A DNA stretch of 64,000 nt, taken from Enterococcaceae bacterium OF42-14pH9A (lineage in GTDB: Bacteria > Bacillota > Bacilli > Lactobacillales > Enterococcaceae). The position numbers and the translations under genes are program-made. Of this stretch, positions 8,551-17,393 are shown piece after piece (the first letter of the stretch is position 1; every line of letters starts with the position of its first letter). The stretch covers positions 1,621,338 to 1,685,337 of the forward strand of contig JAQEYU010000001.1 of NCBI GenBank assembly GCA_027692465.1, given 5' to 3'. Under the pieces are notes generated by a model that was not told the origin of the DNA, did no database searches, and saw only the letters and a program-made list of their open reading frames with translations.

Positions 8551-8782
8551 TTTGTTCGCCTATCTGGCAGAAACGTTGGGGGAGACCATCACTGTTCAAT
8601 TGCCGGATGTCTTTGACAAAGAACAGCTTTTACAAGCGGTAGCCGCCAGCCAGCCGCTGATGAAAAGTGAGATTATGACCTGTAATGTCGCTGTAGACCA
8701 GGCGTTTGCGACAGAGAGTGAGACGTTTGTGCGGGAGCAGGTCGGCGAAATCGCCTTGATCCCGCCAGTGAGCGGAGGATGA
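8537..8782 (+). CDS. moaD: Molybdopterin synthase small subunit (sulfur carrier)
   Basis: An 81-residue ubiquitin-fold protein ending in VSGG. The terminal Gly-Gly is the adenylation and thiocarboxylation site served by MoeB. Length matches the family (about 80). The start ATG at 8537 lies inside the moaE end, with GGAGGAGG about 8 bases before it. The gene is followed 4 bases later by moaA. Confidence 0.92.
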   Translation: MKELNLFAYLAETLGETITVQLPDVFDKEQLLQAVAASQPLMKSEIMTCNVAVDQAFATESETFVREQVGEIALIPPVSGG

Positions 8783-8786
8783 AAAA

Positions 8787-9920
8787 ATGAAAAAGAGAAT
8801 GGCACCGACACCGGGTCTGAGCACCGCCCCTGCCGGCGAAATCACAGGTGCAGATTATCGGTCGGCGTCAAATGAGGCAGCCTTGTCAGCATCGGTACAT
8901 TCGGTGTCAGCTGCCCCTGAGATTGAGGGATTGCGTGATCCCTATGGCAGGCTTCACGATTATGTGAGGATTTCGGTAACGGACCGCTGCAATCTCCGGT
9001 GTGTTTACTGCATGCCGGAGGAAGGATTACCGTTTTTTCCTACCGATAAGGTCTTGAGTGCCGATGAGATCATCCATTTAGTGGAAAATTTTGCCCGGAT
9101 GGGGATCACTAAGATCCGTCTGACCGGCGGCGAACCTTTGTTGCGCAAAGACATTTTGACAATCGCCCGCGGCATCAGCAATGTGCCGGAAATCACCGAT
9201 CTGTCGGTTACGACGAACGGCTTGGCATTGCCGCGTTTGGCGGGCCCATTGTGGGAAGCCGGCGTCAAGCGACTCAACATCAGTTTGGACACCTTTGATC
9301 CTGAGCGTTATAAAACCATTACCCGAGGCGGAAATCTTAAGCAGTTGCTGAAGGGATTGGAAGCTGCGGCAGCACTGCCCTTTGAACAAATCAAGCTGAA
9401 CACTGTTGTTATTCGGGGACAAAACGAAGATGAGCTGGCTGATTTTCTGCGGTATACGCTGGATCATCCGGTGAATGTTCGTTTTATCGAATTCATGCCT
9501 ATTGCAGCCGACCATGCCCAGTGGGAAAAACAGTATTTCGGTATCGAACAGGTCTTTGATGTCTGTCAGGCGGAGGGCTGGGCGTACGATCCGATCCAAT
9601 TTGCCGGCAATGGGCCTTCCGAAAACTTCCGGATCCGCGGCGCCCGGGGCAGTTTTGGCTTGATCCATCCGGTCAGCTGCCAATTTTGCGAAGGCTGTAA
9701 TCGCCTGCGGGTGACGGCTGACGGCTGTTTGAAATCCTGCCTTTTTTGGGATGATGAAGACAATATCCGTACTGAGATTCCTGATTTCAGAGCCTTTTCA
9801 GAAAAGGTTCAGCGGGTTTTAGCAGCCAAGCCAAAAAATCACGAAATGGCACTGGATCGACAAGAAGAGGTTAAGGACAAGCGGCCGACTTGGCGCCACA
9901 TGAGTCAAATCGGCGGCTAA
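8787..9920 (+). CDS. moaA: GTP 3',8-cyclase (radical SAM), extended N terminus
   Basis: A 377-residue MoaA, the first step from GTP to molybdopterin. The radical-SAM cluster CNLRCVYC is near residues 71-78. The second [4Fe-4S] cluster ligands are in CQFCEGCNRL and the following CLKSC. The protein ends in GG, as active MoaA does. A typical MoaA begins just before the RDPYGRLHDYVRIS stretch. Here about 45 extra Ala/Ser/Pro-rich residues precede it, without a good internal start. The ATG at 8787 has GGAGG upstream and stands 4 bases after moaD, so the extension is probably translated. Confidence 0.94.
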   Translation: MKKRMAPTPGLSTAPAGEITGADYRSASNEAALSASVHSVSAAPEIEGLRDPYGRLHDYVRISVTDRCNLRCVYCMPEEGLPFFPTDKVLSADEIIHLVENFARMGITKIRLTGGEPLLRKDILTIARGISNVPEITDLSVTTNGLALPRLAGPLWEAGVKRLNISLDTFDPERYKTITRGGNLKQLLKGLEAAAALPFEQIKLNTVVIRGQNEDELADFLRYTLDHPVNVRFIEFMPIAADHAQWEKQYFGIEQVFDVCQAEGWAYDPIQFAGNGPSENFRIRGARGSFGLIHPVSCQFCEGCNRLRVTADGCLKSCLFWDDEDNIRTEIPDFRAFSEKVQRVLAAKPKNHEMALDRQEEVKDKRPTWRHMSQIGG

Positions 9921-10053
9921 ACCGGGTTGACCGGAGAGCAGTTGGTTTGGCCGTAAGTAAAACCTGAACTGGAAAAAGAATCATTCCTGAAAAAACGGGA
10001 TGAACTTTGGAAGGGACCTATGCTGTCTTAAAGGATAAATGACGAAAATTCAT

Positions 10054-10093
10054 GCTCGAGTGTTGCCGCCGGTCGGGAACCTCGAGCTTTTTT
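10054..10093 (+). terminator. Terminator after moaA
   Basis: GCTCGAG at 10054-10060 pairs with CTCGAGC at 10081-10087 across a 20-base loop, followed by six T. It stands about 130 bases past the moaA stop. Confidence 0.6.
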
Positions 10094-10410
10094 GGAATGG
10101 AAATTGGGCCTTTCAGATATGGCAGGAGCTCATGAAGAAGTCCAGTTCTGACAGCGTTTGTTATTTTATCTTTTTGCGGCAGTTTGAATGGTAAGTGATA
10201 TCCGGCACCTGATCTACGATTATAGGCTGCAGAATTCAGCACTGGATATCATTATGGGAGGGTGTTATTCAGCTGTATGCTGATAAACGGCGACAAAAAT
10301 TTAATGTGAGCTGCTGGCTGGTGCTTTCAAATAGGGTGGTTTTGTCTTAAAAGTGTTATTGTCGACAACTATTCAGCTGAGCCGAGTTTCTTCCGACAGA
10401 AATCCACAAA

Positions 10411-10456
10411 GAAAAGAAAAGGAAAGGAAAGTAAAGGAAAGGAAAGGAAAGGAAAG
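10411..10456. repeat. GGAAA pentanucleotide tandem tract
   Basis: About nine units of GGAAA with a few changed units (GAAAA, GTAAA), purine-only on this strand. It lies in a non-coding gap about 300 bases before the metA promoter. Such tracts can vary in length by slipped pairing. Confidence 0.75.
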
Positions 10457-10749
10457 CAGAGAAAAGCCCGCTCGCGTGCCCGCACGCTCGCTCTTTTACG
10501 TTACTGTCCTTCGTTTAATAAAAAAGGAAACAATAACAGCGGGTATTCGGGCGGGCTGTTTTTAAATGCGGGACTAAAATTTTTGGAAATCTTTTAGAAA
10601 AAAGCGGCGACAAAACACTTGTTGTTTTCGTCTTTACTTACGAGAAGCAAATTGTGCCAGGCCAAAGCGGAAAACTGTTGCGGGGCAGTTTCCGAGTTGG
10701 GAAATACGCAAGCTGGTCGGCAATTTTCTGACAAACCTGTTTTTTCCGA

Positions 10750-10778
10750 TTGACAAAGATCGTTTCGTCTACTACAAT
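10750..10778 (+). promoter_or_regulatory. SigA promoter of the metA operon
   Basis: TTGACA at 10750-10755, a 17-base spacer and TACAAT at 10773-10778, directly before the T-box leader. Confidence 0.85.
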
Positions 10779-10797
10779 AACACCAATCATATATGCG

Positions 10798-11125
10798 ACT
10801 GCTTTGAAAAGAAGAGTACCGATCATGGATTTTTACAGAGAGCTCTGTTTGGTGGAAAGGGGCAATTGAAGTGTTTGGGAAGATGGTCTTTGAGCAGACG
10901 AGTGCGAACGCTGGTGAGGAGTGATCCAAGGCAGGGACAGTGCTCGACGGGAGCGCCCGATACAGCGCCACGGTCTTGCGGGGCCGGATTTCGGAGTGTT
11001 GGTTCCGGAGATCCGAGAGCTGCTGCAGTACCTGGTGAGGTTGCGGCAGTGATGCGGCAGCAAAAAAAGGTGGTCACACGATACGTCGTCCTTTCATACA
11101 TTTTTGTATGAGGGGACTTTTTTTG
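10798..11125 (+). promoter_or_regulatory. T-box riboswitch, probably methionine-specific, before metA
   Basis: The same opening GCTTTGAAAAGAAGAGTAC is seen as in the metN leader, then AGAGAGC and GAAGATGGTCTTTGAGCAG with ATG at 10883-10885 as probable specifier. The T-box core is GGTGGTCACACG at 11069-11080. The terminator is GTCCTTTCATAC paired with GTATGAGGGGAC, then seven T (11088-11124). The downstream gene makes O-acetylhomoserine for methionine, which supports a tRNA-Met reading. Confidence 0.88.
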
Positions 11126-11342
11126 TACCCAAAAGTTGTTGCAAATGAAACAGAAGTAAAATCAGAGTGTCCGTAAAAACACCGATAGGATCCAAATTTT
11201 TAAGAACTTTTTGCCGCAGTCAAGTCACAGTGCACACTTTTATGGTGCGGAAGCTGTGTATCGACGTCCCGTATGGCGGTAAAAAGGCTCAAAATGTCGG
11301 TCATTGATGTTTTTTAACACACCCGATCAGGAGGTCTTTTAT

Positions 11343-12287
11343 ATGCCGATCAAATTGACAGAGGGTTTTCCGGCCAAAGAGGTATTGGAAAAAGAAAATA
11401 TTTTTGCCATCGATTCCCAGCGGGCCCGCAGCCAGGATATCCGCCCGCTGCGTTTAGCGATTTTGAATCTGATGCCTGAAAAAATCACTACCGAGCTGCA
11501 GCTGCTGCGGTTGATCTCCCAGAGTCCGCTGCAGATTGATGTGGATTTCTTGCGAATTACGGCTCATGAGCACAAGCACACCAGCCTGCACCATCTGAAC
11601 AAGTTTTACCGTACCTTTGAGCAGGTTGTTGCTGAGCGTTATGACGGGCTGATCATTACCGGGGCGCCGGTGGAACAGCTGGCATTTGAAGAGGTGGACT
11701 ACTGGGAGGAGCTGACGGCGATCTTGGATTGGGCCAAGACTCACACCACCAGTACGCTGAACATTTGTTGGGGGGCGCAGGCGGCCTTGTATCACCATTA
11801 CGGGATTGCCAAGGTCCCGCTGGAAAAGAAGCTCTTCGGCATCTTTGCCAATCGTTCTGTGGGAAATCATCGATTGATTCGCGGCTTCGACGACTATTTT
11901 TATACCCCGCAATCCCGGTATACCGGGGTCGCTGAGGATCAGCTGGCGGCCTGTCCGGAGCTTGAGGTGATTGCCCGCAATCCCGAGATCGGCTCGACGA
12001 TGATCGTCAGCTGTGATCACCGGGAAGTCTATGTGTTGGGGCATTTTGAATATGCGACTGAGACTTTGAAACAGGAGTATTTCCGAGACCAGGAGCGGGG
12101 ATTGGACACGGAGCTGCCGGAAAACTACTTTCAGTACAACTATCCTACTGATGCAATCCGCAATACCTGGCGGGGACATGCCTATCTGTTTTTCCATAAC
12201 TGGCTGAATGATGTCTATCAGGTGACGCCCTATGAGATTGAGCGGGTGGGCAGTGAGCTGATGCTGCCGCAACCAGGGGCCAGCTGA
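11343..12287 (+). CDS. metA: Homoserine O-acetyltransferase (MetA family)
   Basis: A 314-residue MetA. It acylates homoserine for methionine synthesis. The catalytic Cys142 lies in TLNICWGAQ, at the same number as in E. coli MetA. Residue 111 is Glu in TGAPVE; in this family Glu at 111 goes with acetyl-CoA and Gly with succinyl-CoA, so acetyl transfer is predicted. The start is the ATG at 11343 behind AGGAGG, not the upstream in-frame ATG at 11304. A hairpin (12297-12307 with 12352-12362) follows the gene inside the operon. Confidence 0.94.
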   Translation: MPIKLTEGFPAKEVLEKENIFAIDSQRARSQDIRPLRLAILNLMPEKITTELQLLRLISQSPLQIDVDFLRITAHEHKHTSLHHLNKFYRTFEQVVAERYDGLIITGAPVEQLAFEEVDYWEELTAILDWAKTHTTSTLNICWGAQAALYHHYGIAKVPLEKKLFGIFANRSVGNHRLIRGFDDYFYTPQSRYTGVAEDQLAACPELEVIARNPEIGSTMIVSCDHREVYVLGHFEYATETLKQEYFRDQERGLDTELPENYFQYNYPTDAIRNTWRGHAYLFFHNWLNDVYQVTPYEIERVGSELMLPQPGAS

Positions 12288-12296
12288 CGAGTATTC

Positions 12297-12362
12297 GCCG
12301 GATCAAAAGTTGAGAAAATCCCGCCGTTACCGCAAACGCCGCAATCTGGCCTTTGATCCGGC
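12297..12362 (+). other. Inverted repeat in the metA-patB spacer
   Basis: GCCGGATCAAA at 12297-12307 pairs perfectly with TTTGATCCGGC at 12352-12362. The 44-base interior has further CCGC/GCGG pairing potential. No T run follows, so it is more likely a processing or attenuating hairpin than a full terminator. Confidence 0.55.
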
Positions 12363-12551
12363 TGGCGGCAGCGGGCAATAAAGCTTGCAGAAAAAAGTTT
12401 TAAAGAGGGACCAAGGAAAGGGGCGGCCGGACACCGCACCAATCAGAAGACTATCAGCGTAGACCCGTTTTCTGGTGTCACTAAACCTGCACCTGCCTTT
12501 TCAGAGGGCACACAAAACGGGAAATGAAGATTGAGGAAAGAAGGAACCGGG

Positions 12552-13754
12552 ATGGACACAGAAGAATTTGTAGCGACCTTTGCCGTGGAGCGAAGCGGCA
12601 GCGACTGCCTCAAATGGGATGCCCTTGAGGAGCGTTTTGGCGATAAAAATCTGCTGCCTTTGTGGGTAGCGGATATGGACTTCAAAGCACCGCCGGCTGT
12701 AGAAGCAGCACTGATCCGGCGCATTCATCAGGGGGCATTCGGCTATTCGCAAAATCTGCCGGAGTATTTTCCGGCATTTGCTGCCTGGCAACAGAGCCGG
12801 CACGGGATTACGCTGGCACCGGAATGGCTGCGTTTTTCAAAAGGAGTGGTGGAGTCGTTGTATCATCTGATTCAAATTTTTACGAAACCCGGTGACGGTG
12901 TCCTGATCCAGCCGCCGGTTTACTATCCTTTTTTTAATGCTGTTCGTGATACCGGGCGCCGATTGGTCGAAAATCATCTGGTACAGACGGATGAGGGCGA
13001 TTGGCGGATGGACTTCGAAAATTTTGAAAAGCTGCTGGCCTCTGAGGCGGTCCGCGTGTTTCTGCTTTGTTCGCCCCACAATCCGGTGGGGCGGGTCTGG
13101 CGGGAGGATGAGCTGGCGGAGCTTTTCCGGCTTTGTGAGAAATATGATGTTCTGATCATTGCCGATGAGATCCACCAAGACTTTGATTTCAGCGAAACAG
13201 GCTTTGTTTCGGCATTACAGGTGGCACAGGGGCGCTTTCATGATCGGCTGGTGGTGGTCAATGCCCCATCGAAGACCTTCAATCTGGCCAGTCTGCTCCA
13301 TGGGCATATTCTGCTTCCGGACCGCCGCCTGCAAGAGCAGTTCGATGAAGGCATCAAGCCCTTAAGTCAGTCGGAAAATAATCTTTTGGGACAGACGGCC
13401 GGGGCTGCCGCCTATCAAAAGGGCGGCGAGTGGTTCGATGGTGTGAAACAAGTAATCCGTGAGAATTACCGGTACCTGGAGCAGCAGTTAAAAAAAACCG
13501 CCCCCAAGATCCGGGTGGGCCGTCTGGAGGGCAGCTATCTGGTATGGCTGGATCTCAGACAGCTGGGTCTGGAGGATGGGCAGGCAGTGGCCGCTTTTGT
13601 CAAAAAAGACTGTCGCTTAGCAGTGGACTTCGGCAGTTGGTTCAGTTCGGCCACGGCTTCGTTTATCCGGCTGAATTTGGCCTGTCCGCCGGCAATTATC
13701 ACAGAAGCCTGTGAGCGGCTGGCAGCCGGTGTCGCAAAGCTGGCAGCAGAATAA
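12552..13754 (+). CDS. patB: PatB/MalY-type cystathionine beta-lyase (PLP)
   Basis: A 400-residue class I/II fold PLP enzyme. The Schiff-base lysine is Lys241 in NAPSKTFNLASL, and the PLP-contacting Asp205 lies in ADEIHQD. The FWVADMDF-like N-terminal stretch (LPLWVADMDFKAPP) and the SPHNPVGRVW motif mark the MalY/PatB C-S lyase group. Here it should split cystathionine to homocysteine. The start is the ATG at 12552 with AAGGA upstream; the frame is open to a TTG at 12531. It stands between metA and the metI-like gene under the Met T-box. Confidence 0.88.
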   Translation: MDTEEFVATFAVERSGSDCLKWDALEERFGDKNLLPLWVADMDFKAPPAVEAALIRRIHQGAFGYSQNLPEYFPAFAAWQQSRHGITLAPEWLRFSKGVVESLYHLIQIFTKPGDGVLIQPPVYYPFFNAVRDTGRRLVENHLVQTDEGDWRMDFENFEKLLASEAVRVFLLCSPHNPVGRVWREDELAELFRLCEKYDVLIIADEIHQDFDFSETGFVSALQVAQGRFHDRLVVVNAPSKTFNLASLLHGHILLPDRRLQEQFDEGIKPLSQSENNLLGQTAGAAAYQKGGEWFDGVKQVIRENYRYLEQQLKKTAPKIRVGRLEGSYLVWLDLRQLGLEDGQAVAAFVKKDCRLAVDFGSWFSSATASFIRLNLACPPAIITEACERLAAGVAKLAAE

Positions 13755-13938
13755 CTGCTTTTTCCCTGAGTAATGGGATACAGAAAACTGCCGGCAGAAA
13801 AACGACCGGTGTCTGCTGGAATGATTCTGGAAGAGACCGAGGGCCAGGTCGTATGGCGAAGTCTGCGACCGGAACAGAGACTGCGGCTGGCGGTCGTTGC
13901 AGCCGCAATACGATAAAAACGAAAGAAGGAATTTCCCC

Positions 13939-15057
13939 ATGACAAATGAAAAAGACGCAACCTTTCTGGCACAGATTGGTAATCACAAAGATCCTTATAC
14001 CGGTGCCATTTCAGCACCCATCCATCTTTCCACGACTTATGCCCATCCCAGTCTGGGGCAGTCTACCGGTTTTGATTACACCCGCACCAAAAATCCCACC
14101 CGGTCGATTTTAGAAGAGGCGCTGGCAAAGCTGGAGGCGGGCAGTCTGGCGGTCGCCACCAGTTCGGGAATGGCTGCCATCCAGTTGGTGCTGGGGCTTT
14201 TTCCGCAAGGGGCTCATATTTTGGCAGGTCGCGACCTTTACGGCGGCAGTTACCGTTATTTCAATTTCTTAGAGGAACAGGGAAGCGCAAGTTTTGCCTA
14301 TTTCGACAGCCAGGAAGAGTTTGAGCACTTGTTGGCGGCGGTCCCGGAAGTGACAGCGGTCTTTTTAGAGACCCCGACGAATCCTTTGATGCATCTCTTT
14401 GATATCAAACAAATAGCCGCCCAGACCCATGCCCGCGGCGGCCAACTGATCGTTGACAATACCTTCCTGACGCCGCTGCGGCAAAAACCGCTGACGTTGG
14501 GGGCAGACTTTGTCGTTCATTCCGGCACGAAATTTCTGTCCGGTCACAATGACCTGCTGGCGGGGGTGGCTGTTGCCAAAAGCCCGGAAGACGGGGAGCG
14601 GCTGGCCTGGCTTGCCAATACGACAGGGGGAACGCTGGCGCCTTTTGATTCCTGGTTGTTCATTCGCAGTCTGAAAACACTGGCGCTGCGTCTGGATCGG
14701 CAGGAGGAGAATGCCCGCAGCTTGGCGGAAAAACTGACTGCCTTTCCGCAGGTGACTGAGGTCCTCTATCCGGGATCCGGTGGGATGATCAGCTTACGAG
14801 TGACTGATCCCGACAAGATCCCCGCTTTTTTGGAAAAGCTGCAGCTCTTTACGTTTGCGGAAAGTCTCGGTGGTGTGGAAAGTCTGGTGACCTATCCAAC
14901 GACGCAGACCCACGGGGATATCCCAGTAGCCGTGCGGGAAGCTTATGGGCTGACACCGGATCTGTTGCGGTTGTCCATCGGAATCGAGGAGGGGGCCGAT
15001 TTGCTGGCCGATCTGCAGCAGGCCCTCGAAATATTTCCCAAAGCGGCCCAGCGCTAA
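13939..15057 (+). CDS. metI: Cystathionine gamma-synthase / O-acetylhomoserine sulfhydrylase type PLP enzyme
   Basis: A 372-residue Cys/Met-metabolism PLP enzyme. The PLP lysine is Lys198 in VVHSGTKFLSGH. The SSGMAAIQ loop, the YGGSYRYF stretch and the ETPTNPLM motif are family marks. With an acetylating MetA upstream, it would join O-acetylhomoserine to cysteine (cystathionine gamma-synthase) or to sulfide. The two activities cannot be told apart by eye. The start is the ATG at 13939 with GAAGGAA before it. It is the last gene of the metA operon, with a 184-base gap from patB. Confidence 0.86.
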   Translation: MTNEKDATFLAQIGNHKDPYTGAISAPIHLSTTYAHPSLGQSTGFDYTRTKNPTRSILEEALAKLEAGSLAVATSSGMAAIQLVLGLFPQGAHILAGRDLYGGSYRYFNFLEEQGSASFAYFDSQEEFEHLLAAVPEVTAVFLETPTNPLMHLFDIKQIAAQTHARGGQLIVDNTFLTPLRQKPLTLGADFVVHSGTKFLSGHNDLLAGVAVAKSPEDGERLAWLANTTGGTLAPFDSWLFIRSLKTLALRLDRQEENARSLAEKLTAFPQVTEVLYPGSGGMISLRVTDPDKIPAFLEKLQLFTFAESLGGVESLVTYPTTQTHGDIPVAVREAYGLTPDLLRLSIGIEEGADLLADLQQALEIFPKAAQR

Positions 15058-15146
15058 AAACGGCTTGGAAGAGATACAGCTTTTGCGTGAAAGGCGAAGG
15101 TGGCAGTAGTTGCCGAGGCTTCGGGGAGCGGAACGGCAGGAAAAAA

Positions 15147-15267
15147 GCCGTGGCTGAAAACACCGGCGGCAGCTGTTTTGATTCTTTTCAGTGCGTAAGC
15201 TGAGCTGCCCTTGACCGCCTGCTCTCAGCAAAAATTCGGGTTCCACCGGAGATTTCAAATACACCCA
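15147..15267 (+). repeat. Dispersed MITE-like repeat, copy B (degenerate)
   Basis: Starts AAGCCGTGGCTGAAAACACCGG and ends GAGATTTCAAATACACCC, matching both ends of copy A with several changes. The GGCAGCTGTTTTGATTCTTTTC core also matches. The middle is about 40 bases shorter. Confidence 0.65.
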
Positions 15268-15307
15268 AGCTTTTCTTTAAAAAATCTGCTTTTTGTGGTC
15301 TAGACGT

Positions 15308-15336
15308 TTGCCAGCAGCAGCAGATGGTGCTATAAT
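15308..15336 (+). promoter_or_regulatory. Promoter of nagB
   Basis: TTGCCA at 15308-15313, 17-base spacer, and an extended -10 TGCTATAAT with TATAAT at 15331-15336. Confidence 0.8.
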
Positions 15337-15371
15337 CGGACTATACCAAATACAAGAAAGCAGGGCTGAGC

Positions 15372-16073
15372 ATGGAAATCATCCGCGTGAAAAATGCTGA
15401 AGAAGGCGGCAAAAAGGCATTCGAACTGATCAAACAAGGCATGGCAAACGGCATCAAAACATTAGGACTGGCAACCGGCAGTACACCAATCCCCTTGTAT
15501 AACGAAATGACTGCAAGCGACTTGGACTTTTCTCAAATGACTTCCGTCAATCTGGATGAATACGTTGGACTGGGCGGCGACGATGAACAAAGCTACCGTC
15601 ATTTTATGAATGAAAATCTGTTCGATAAAAAACCTTTTAATGCAACCTATGTACCTAACGGAAAAGCAGCTGACCTGCAAGAAGAATGCAGTCGCTACGA
15701 TGAAATCATCGTCAGCAACCCGGTAGATATCCAGATTTTGGGCATCGGTGTGAATGGCCATATCGGCTTCAACGAACCAGGAGCAGACTTGGAAGGCAAA
15801 ACGGCCGTTGTTGAGTTGACGGAATCCACGATTGAAGCCAACAAGCGCTTCTTTGACAAAGTGGAGGATGTACCGACTCGCGCTATCTCCATGGGTATCG
15901 GTTCTATCATGCAGGGCAAACAGCTGATTTTGATGGCTTTTGGTGAAAACAAAGCCGATGCAATCAAAGGAACAGTGAATGGTCCGGTAACTAATCACCT
16001 GCCGGCTTCAGTTTTGCAAAACCATCCGAATGCGATCATTATCGTGGATGAAGCTGCTGCTTCCAAGCTGTAA
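15372..16073 (+). CDS. nagB: Glucosamine-6-phosphate deaminase
   Basis: A 233-residue NagB. It converts glucosamine-6-phosphate to fructose-6-phosphate and ammonia. Signatures: [11 protein letters not shown] (phosphate binding), [10 protein letters not shown] with the catalytic Asp, and [14 protein letters not shown] with the ring-opening His. Length is that of the short Gram-positive form, without the C-terminal allosteric extension of E. coli NagB (266 residues). It is transcribed alone, with its own promoter and terminator. nagA is not adjacent. Confidence 0.96.
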   Translation: MEIIRVKNAEEGGKKAFELIKQGMANGIKTLGLATGSTPIPLYNEMTASDLDFSQMTSVNLDEYVGLGGDDEQSYRHFMNENLFDKKPFNATYVPNGKAADLQEECSRYDEIIVSNPVDIQILGIGVNGHIGFNEPGADLEGKTAVVELTESTIEANKRFFDKVEDVPTRAISMGIGSIMQGKQLILMAFGENKADAIKGTVNGPVTNHLPASVLQNHPNAIIIVDEAAASKL

Positions 16074-16092
16074 ACGCAAATAAAATAAAGTA

Positions 16093-16138
16093 AACCAGGG
16101 CGTATGGTGTTATCCAACACTACACGCCCTGGTTTTTT
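16093..16138 (+). terminator. Terminator after nagB
   Basis: AACCAGGGCGTATGGTGTT pairs with AACACTACACGCCCTGGTT with one mismatch region, then six T. Confidence 0.9.
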
Positions 16139-16213
16139 ATTAGCTTTGATTCAGTTTAGCATTGGACGAAGGAGTCACAGCTGATTTTTCTTTCCAGCTT
16201 GATCCGAGCGGCT

Positions 16214-17155
16214 TCAAAGCAGTGTCAACCACAAATACGCCAGTCCCAATGTCAGCAGTCCGCTGAAAAAATTGACTGTATCATTGTTGAATCCGGTGAC
16301 TCCGCTGATCCTCACAGCAGCAACGCCGTGGTGCTGCGGGTTTTCCGTGATCTCTCCGCAAACAGAGCAACGATATTTCTGCTGCAGGACCGCCCCCAGC
16401 AGACTGTCGATCCAAGTTGCGGCAAATCCGCATAGTGCCGGCAGCCAAAAGGTTATTGCTGTTGTATTTTGGGGAAAGAAGAGGTAATTGGGGAGCCACC
16501 AGGCAGCAGCGAGTAAACCGGCCGCTGTCGCACCGGCAGCCGTCCCCAGTAAGGTGATGCCGCCGGACAGTCCCGCTGCCAGCGGACGCCCTGTCACAAG
16601 GGAACGAGGGACTTGGTGAGACAAAACGCCGATCTCCGAAGACCAGGTGTCGGCAGCTGCACCGGCAATCACTGCAATCTGGCACAAGGACAGACGGGGA
16701 TCGCCACCGGCCAACTGCTGCCAGAGCAGGGCAAGCAAAAGGGGGCCGCAATTAGCAGCCACCTGCCAGCCATCGCGAGGGCCGCTTTTGGCGATCCGGT
16801 CAGCGGAATTCTTTGCAAAAAGGCAGTCCTCCGGACGCTTTGGAGCCGTACCTTCCGCAATTGTGAAGAGCACATCGTCATCACCGATAACGGCAGCTGC
16901 GTTGGGAGCTGTCGCAGGAGTGGAGGTACTTTTTCCGAGATGAAAGGCTTTTTTTGCCCCCTGAAGGAGATAGCTCATGGCAAAAAACAATGCCAGATAG
17001 CCCGCCATCACCGGCGACAAGGTAAAGACTGCAGTTCCCAATAAGACCAGCAGGAGTGCCCCCGAACGAGTCAGCCAGCCGCTGATGAGACTGATGAAAG
17101 CCAGCAGCAGGCAGCCTATCAGCCCGATCAGCAGCAAATAAAATGTGATCAGCAT
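16214..17155 (-). CDS. DUF92 family membrane protein
   Basis: A 313-residue polytopic protein with about seven hydrophobic segments. It resembles the DUF92/TIGR00297 family through the AADTWSSEIG motif, the TGRPLAAGLSGGITLLGT stretch and a CxxC (CSVCG) near the end with the GVTGFNNDTVN motif. Some DUF92 relatives are linked to phytyl-phosphate kinase-like CTP-dependent enzymes, but the bacterial role is unknown. The open frame runs 87 codons further upstream. The ATG at 17155 is preferred because AAAGGA precedes it and the first membrane helix starts there. Confidence 0.8.
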   Translation of the reverse strand: MLITFYLLLIGLIGCLLLAFISLISGWLTRSGALLLVLLGTAVFTLSPVMAGYLALFFAMSYLLQGAKKAFHLGKSTSTPATAPNAAAVIGDDDVLFTIAEGTAPKRPEDCLFAKNSADRIAKSGPRDGWQVAANCGPLLLALLWQQLAGGDPRLSLCQIAVIAGAAADTWSSEIGVLSHQVPRSLVTGRPLAAGLSGGITLLGTAAGATAAGLLAAAWWLPNYLFFPQNTTAITFWLPALCGFAATWIDSLLGAVLQQKYRCSVCGEITENPQHHGVAAVRISGVTGFNNDTVNFFSGLLTLGLAYLWLTLL

Positions 17156-17325
17156 TTGCCAGGATCCTTTCTTTGATGAAGCAGGCAGTGTTTTTCGGAT
17201 CTTCCTGAAGCCTGCAGCGGTTTTCTTTATTTTAGCATATCGGACGCCGAGGCCGTCGCTGCTGTCATCAATCCGCCGCTGTCTGGGAAAAGCACCTCTG
17301 AGCCCCGATAAAGATTGCCATGTGC

Positions 17326-17372
17326 AAAAAAAGCCCGCCGGCCGCAGGAAGGTAAATCCTGCGGCAGCGGGC
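17326..17372 (-). terminator. Terminator after nrdF
   Basis: On the minus strand GCCCGCTGCCGCAGGA pairs with TCCTGCGGCCGGCGGGC, followed by seven T. It stands about 20 bases past the nrdF stop. Confidence 0.88.
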
Positions 17373-17393
17373 AGTATCAGCTGTAAAAAGGCA

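Larger units (their letters stand above)
9921..10749. other. moaA-metA gap, left part
   Basis: No supported gene. It contains the moaA terminator at 10054-10093, a GGAAA tandem tract at 10411-10456 and a small GCGTG/CACGC hairpin near 10473. The remaining sequence shows nothing I can assign. Confidence 0.5.
15058..15371. other. metI-nagB gap: repeat copy B and nagB promoter
   Basis: No gene. It holds a worn copy of the dispersed repeat (15147-15267) and the nagB promoter. Confidence 0.6.

Noticed and set aside
10411..10456. CRISPR-like array
   Set aside because: Units are five bases with no spacers. No cas gene is present.
10638..10826. Short leftward frames in the metA promoter and T-box region
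   Set aside because: They overlap a strong promoter and structured leader and look random.
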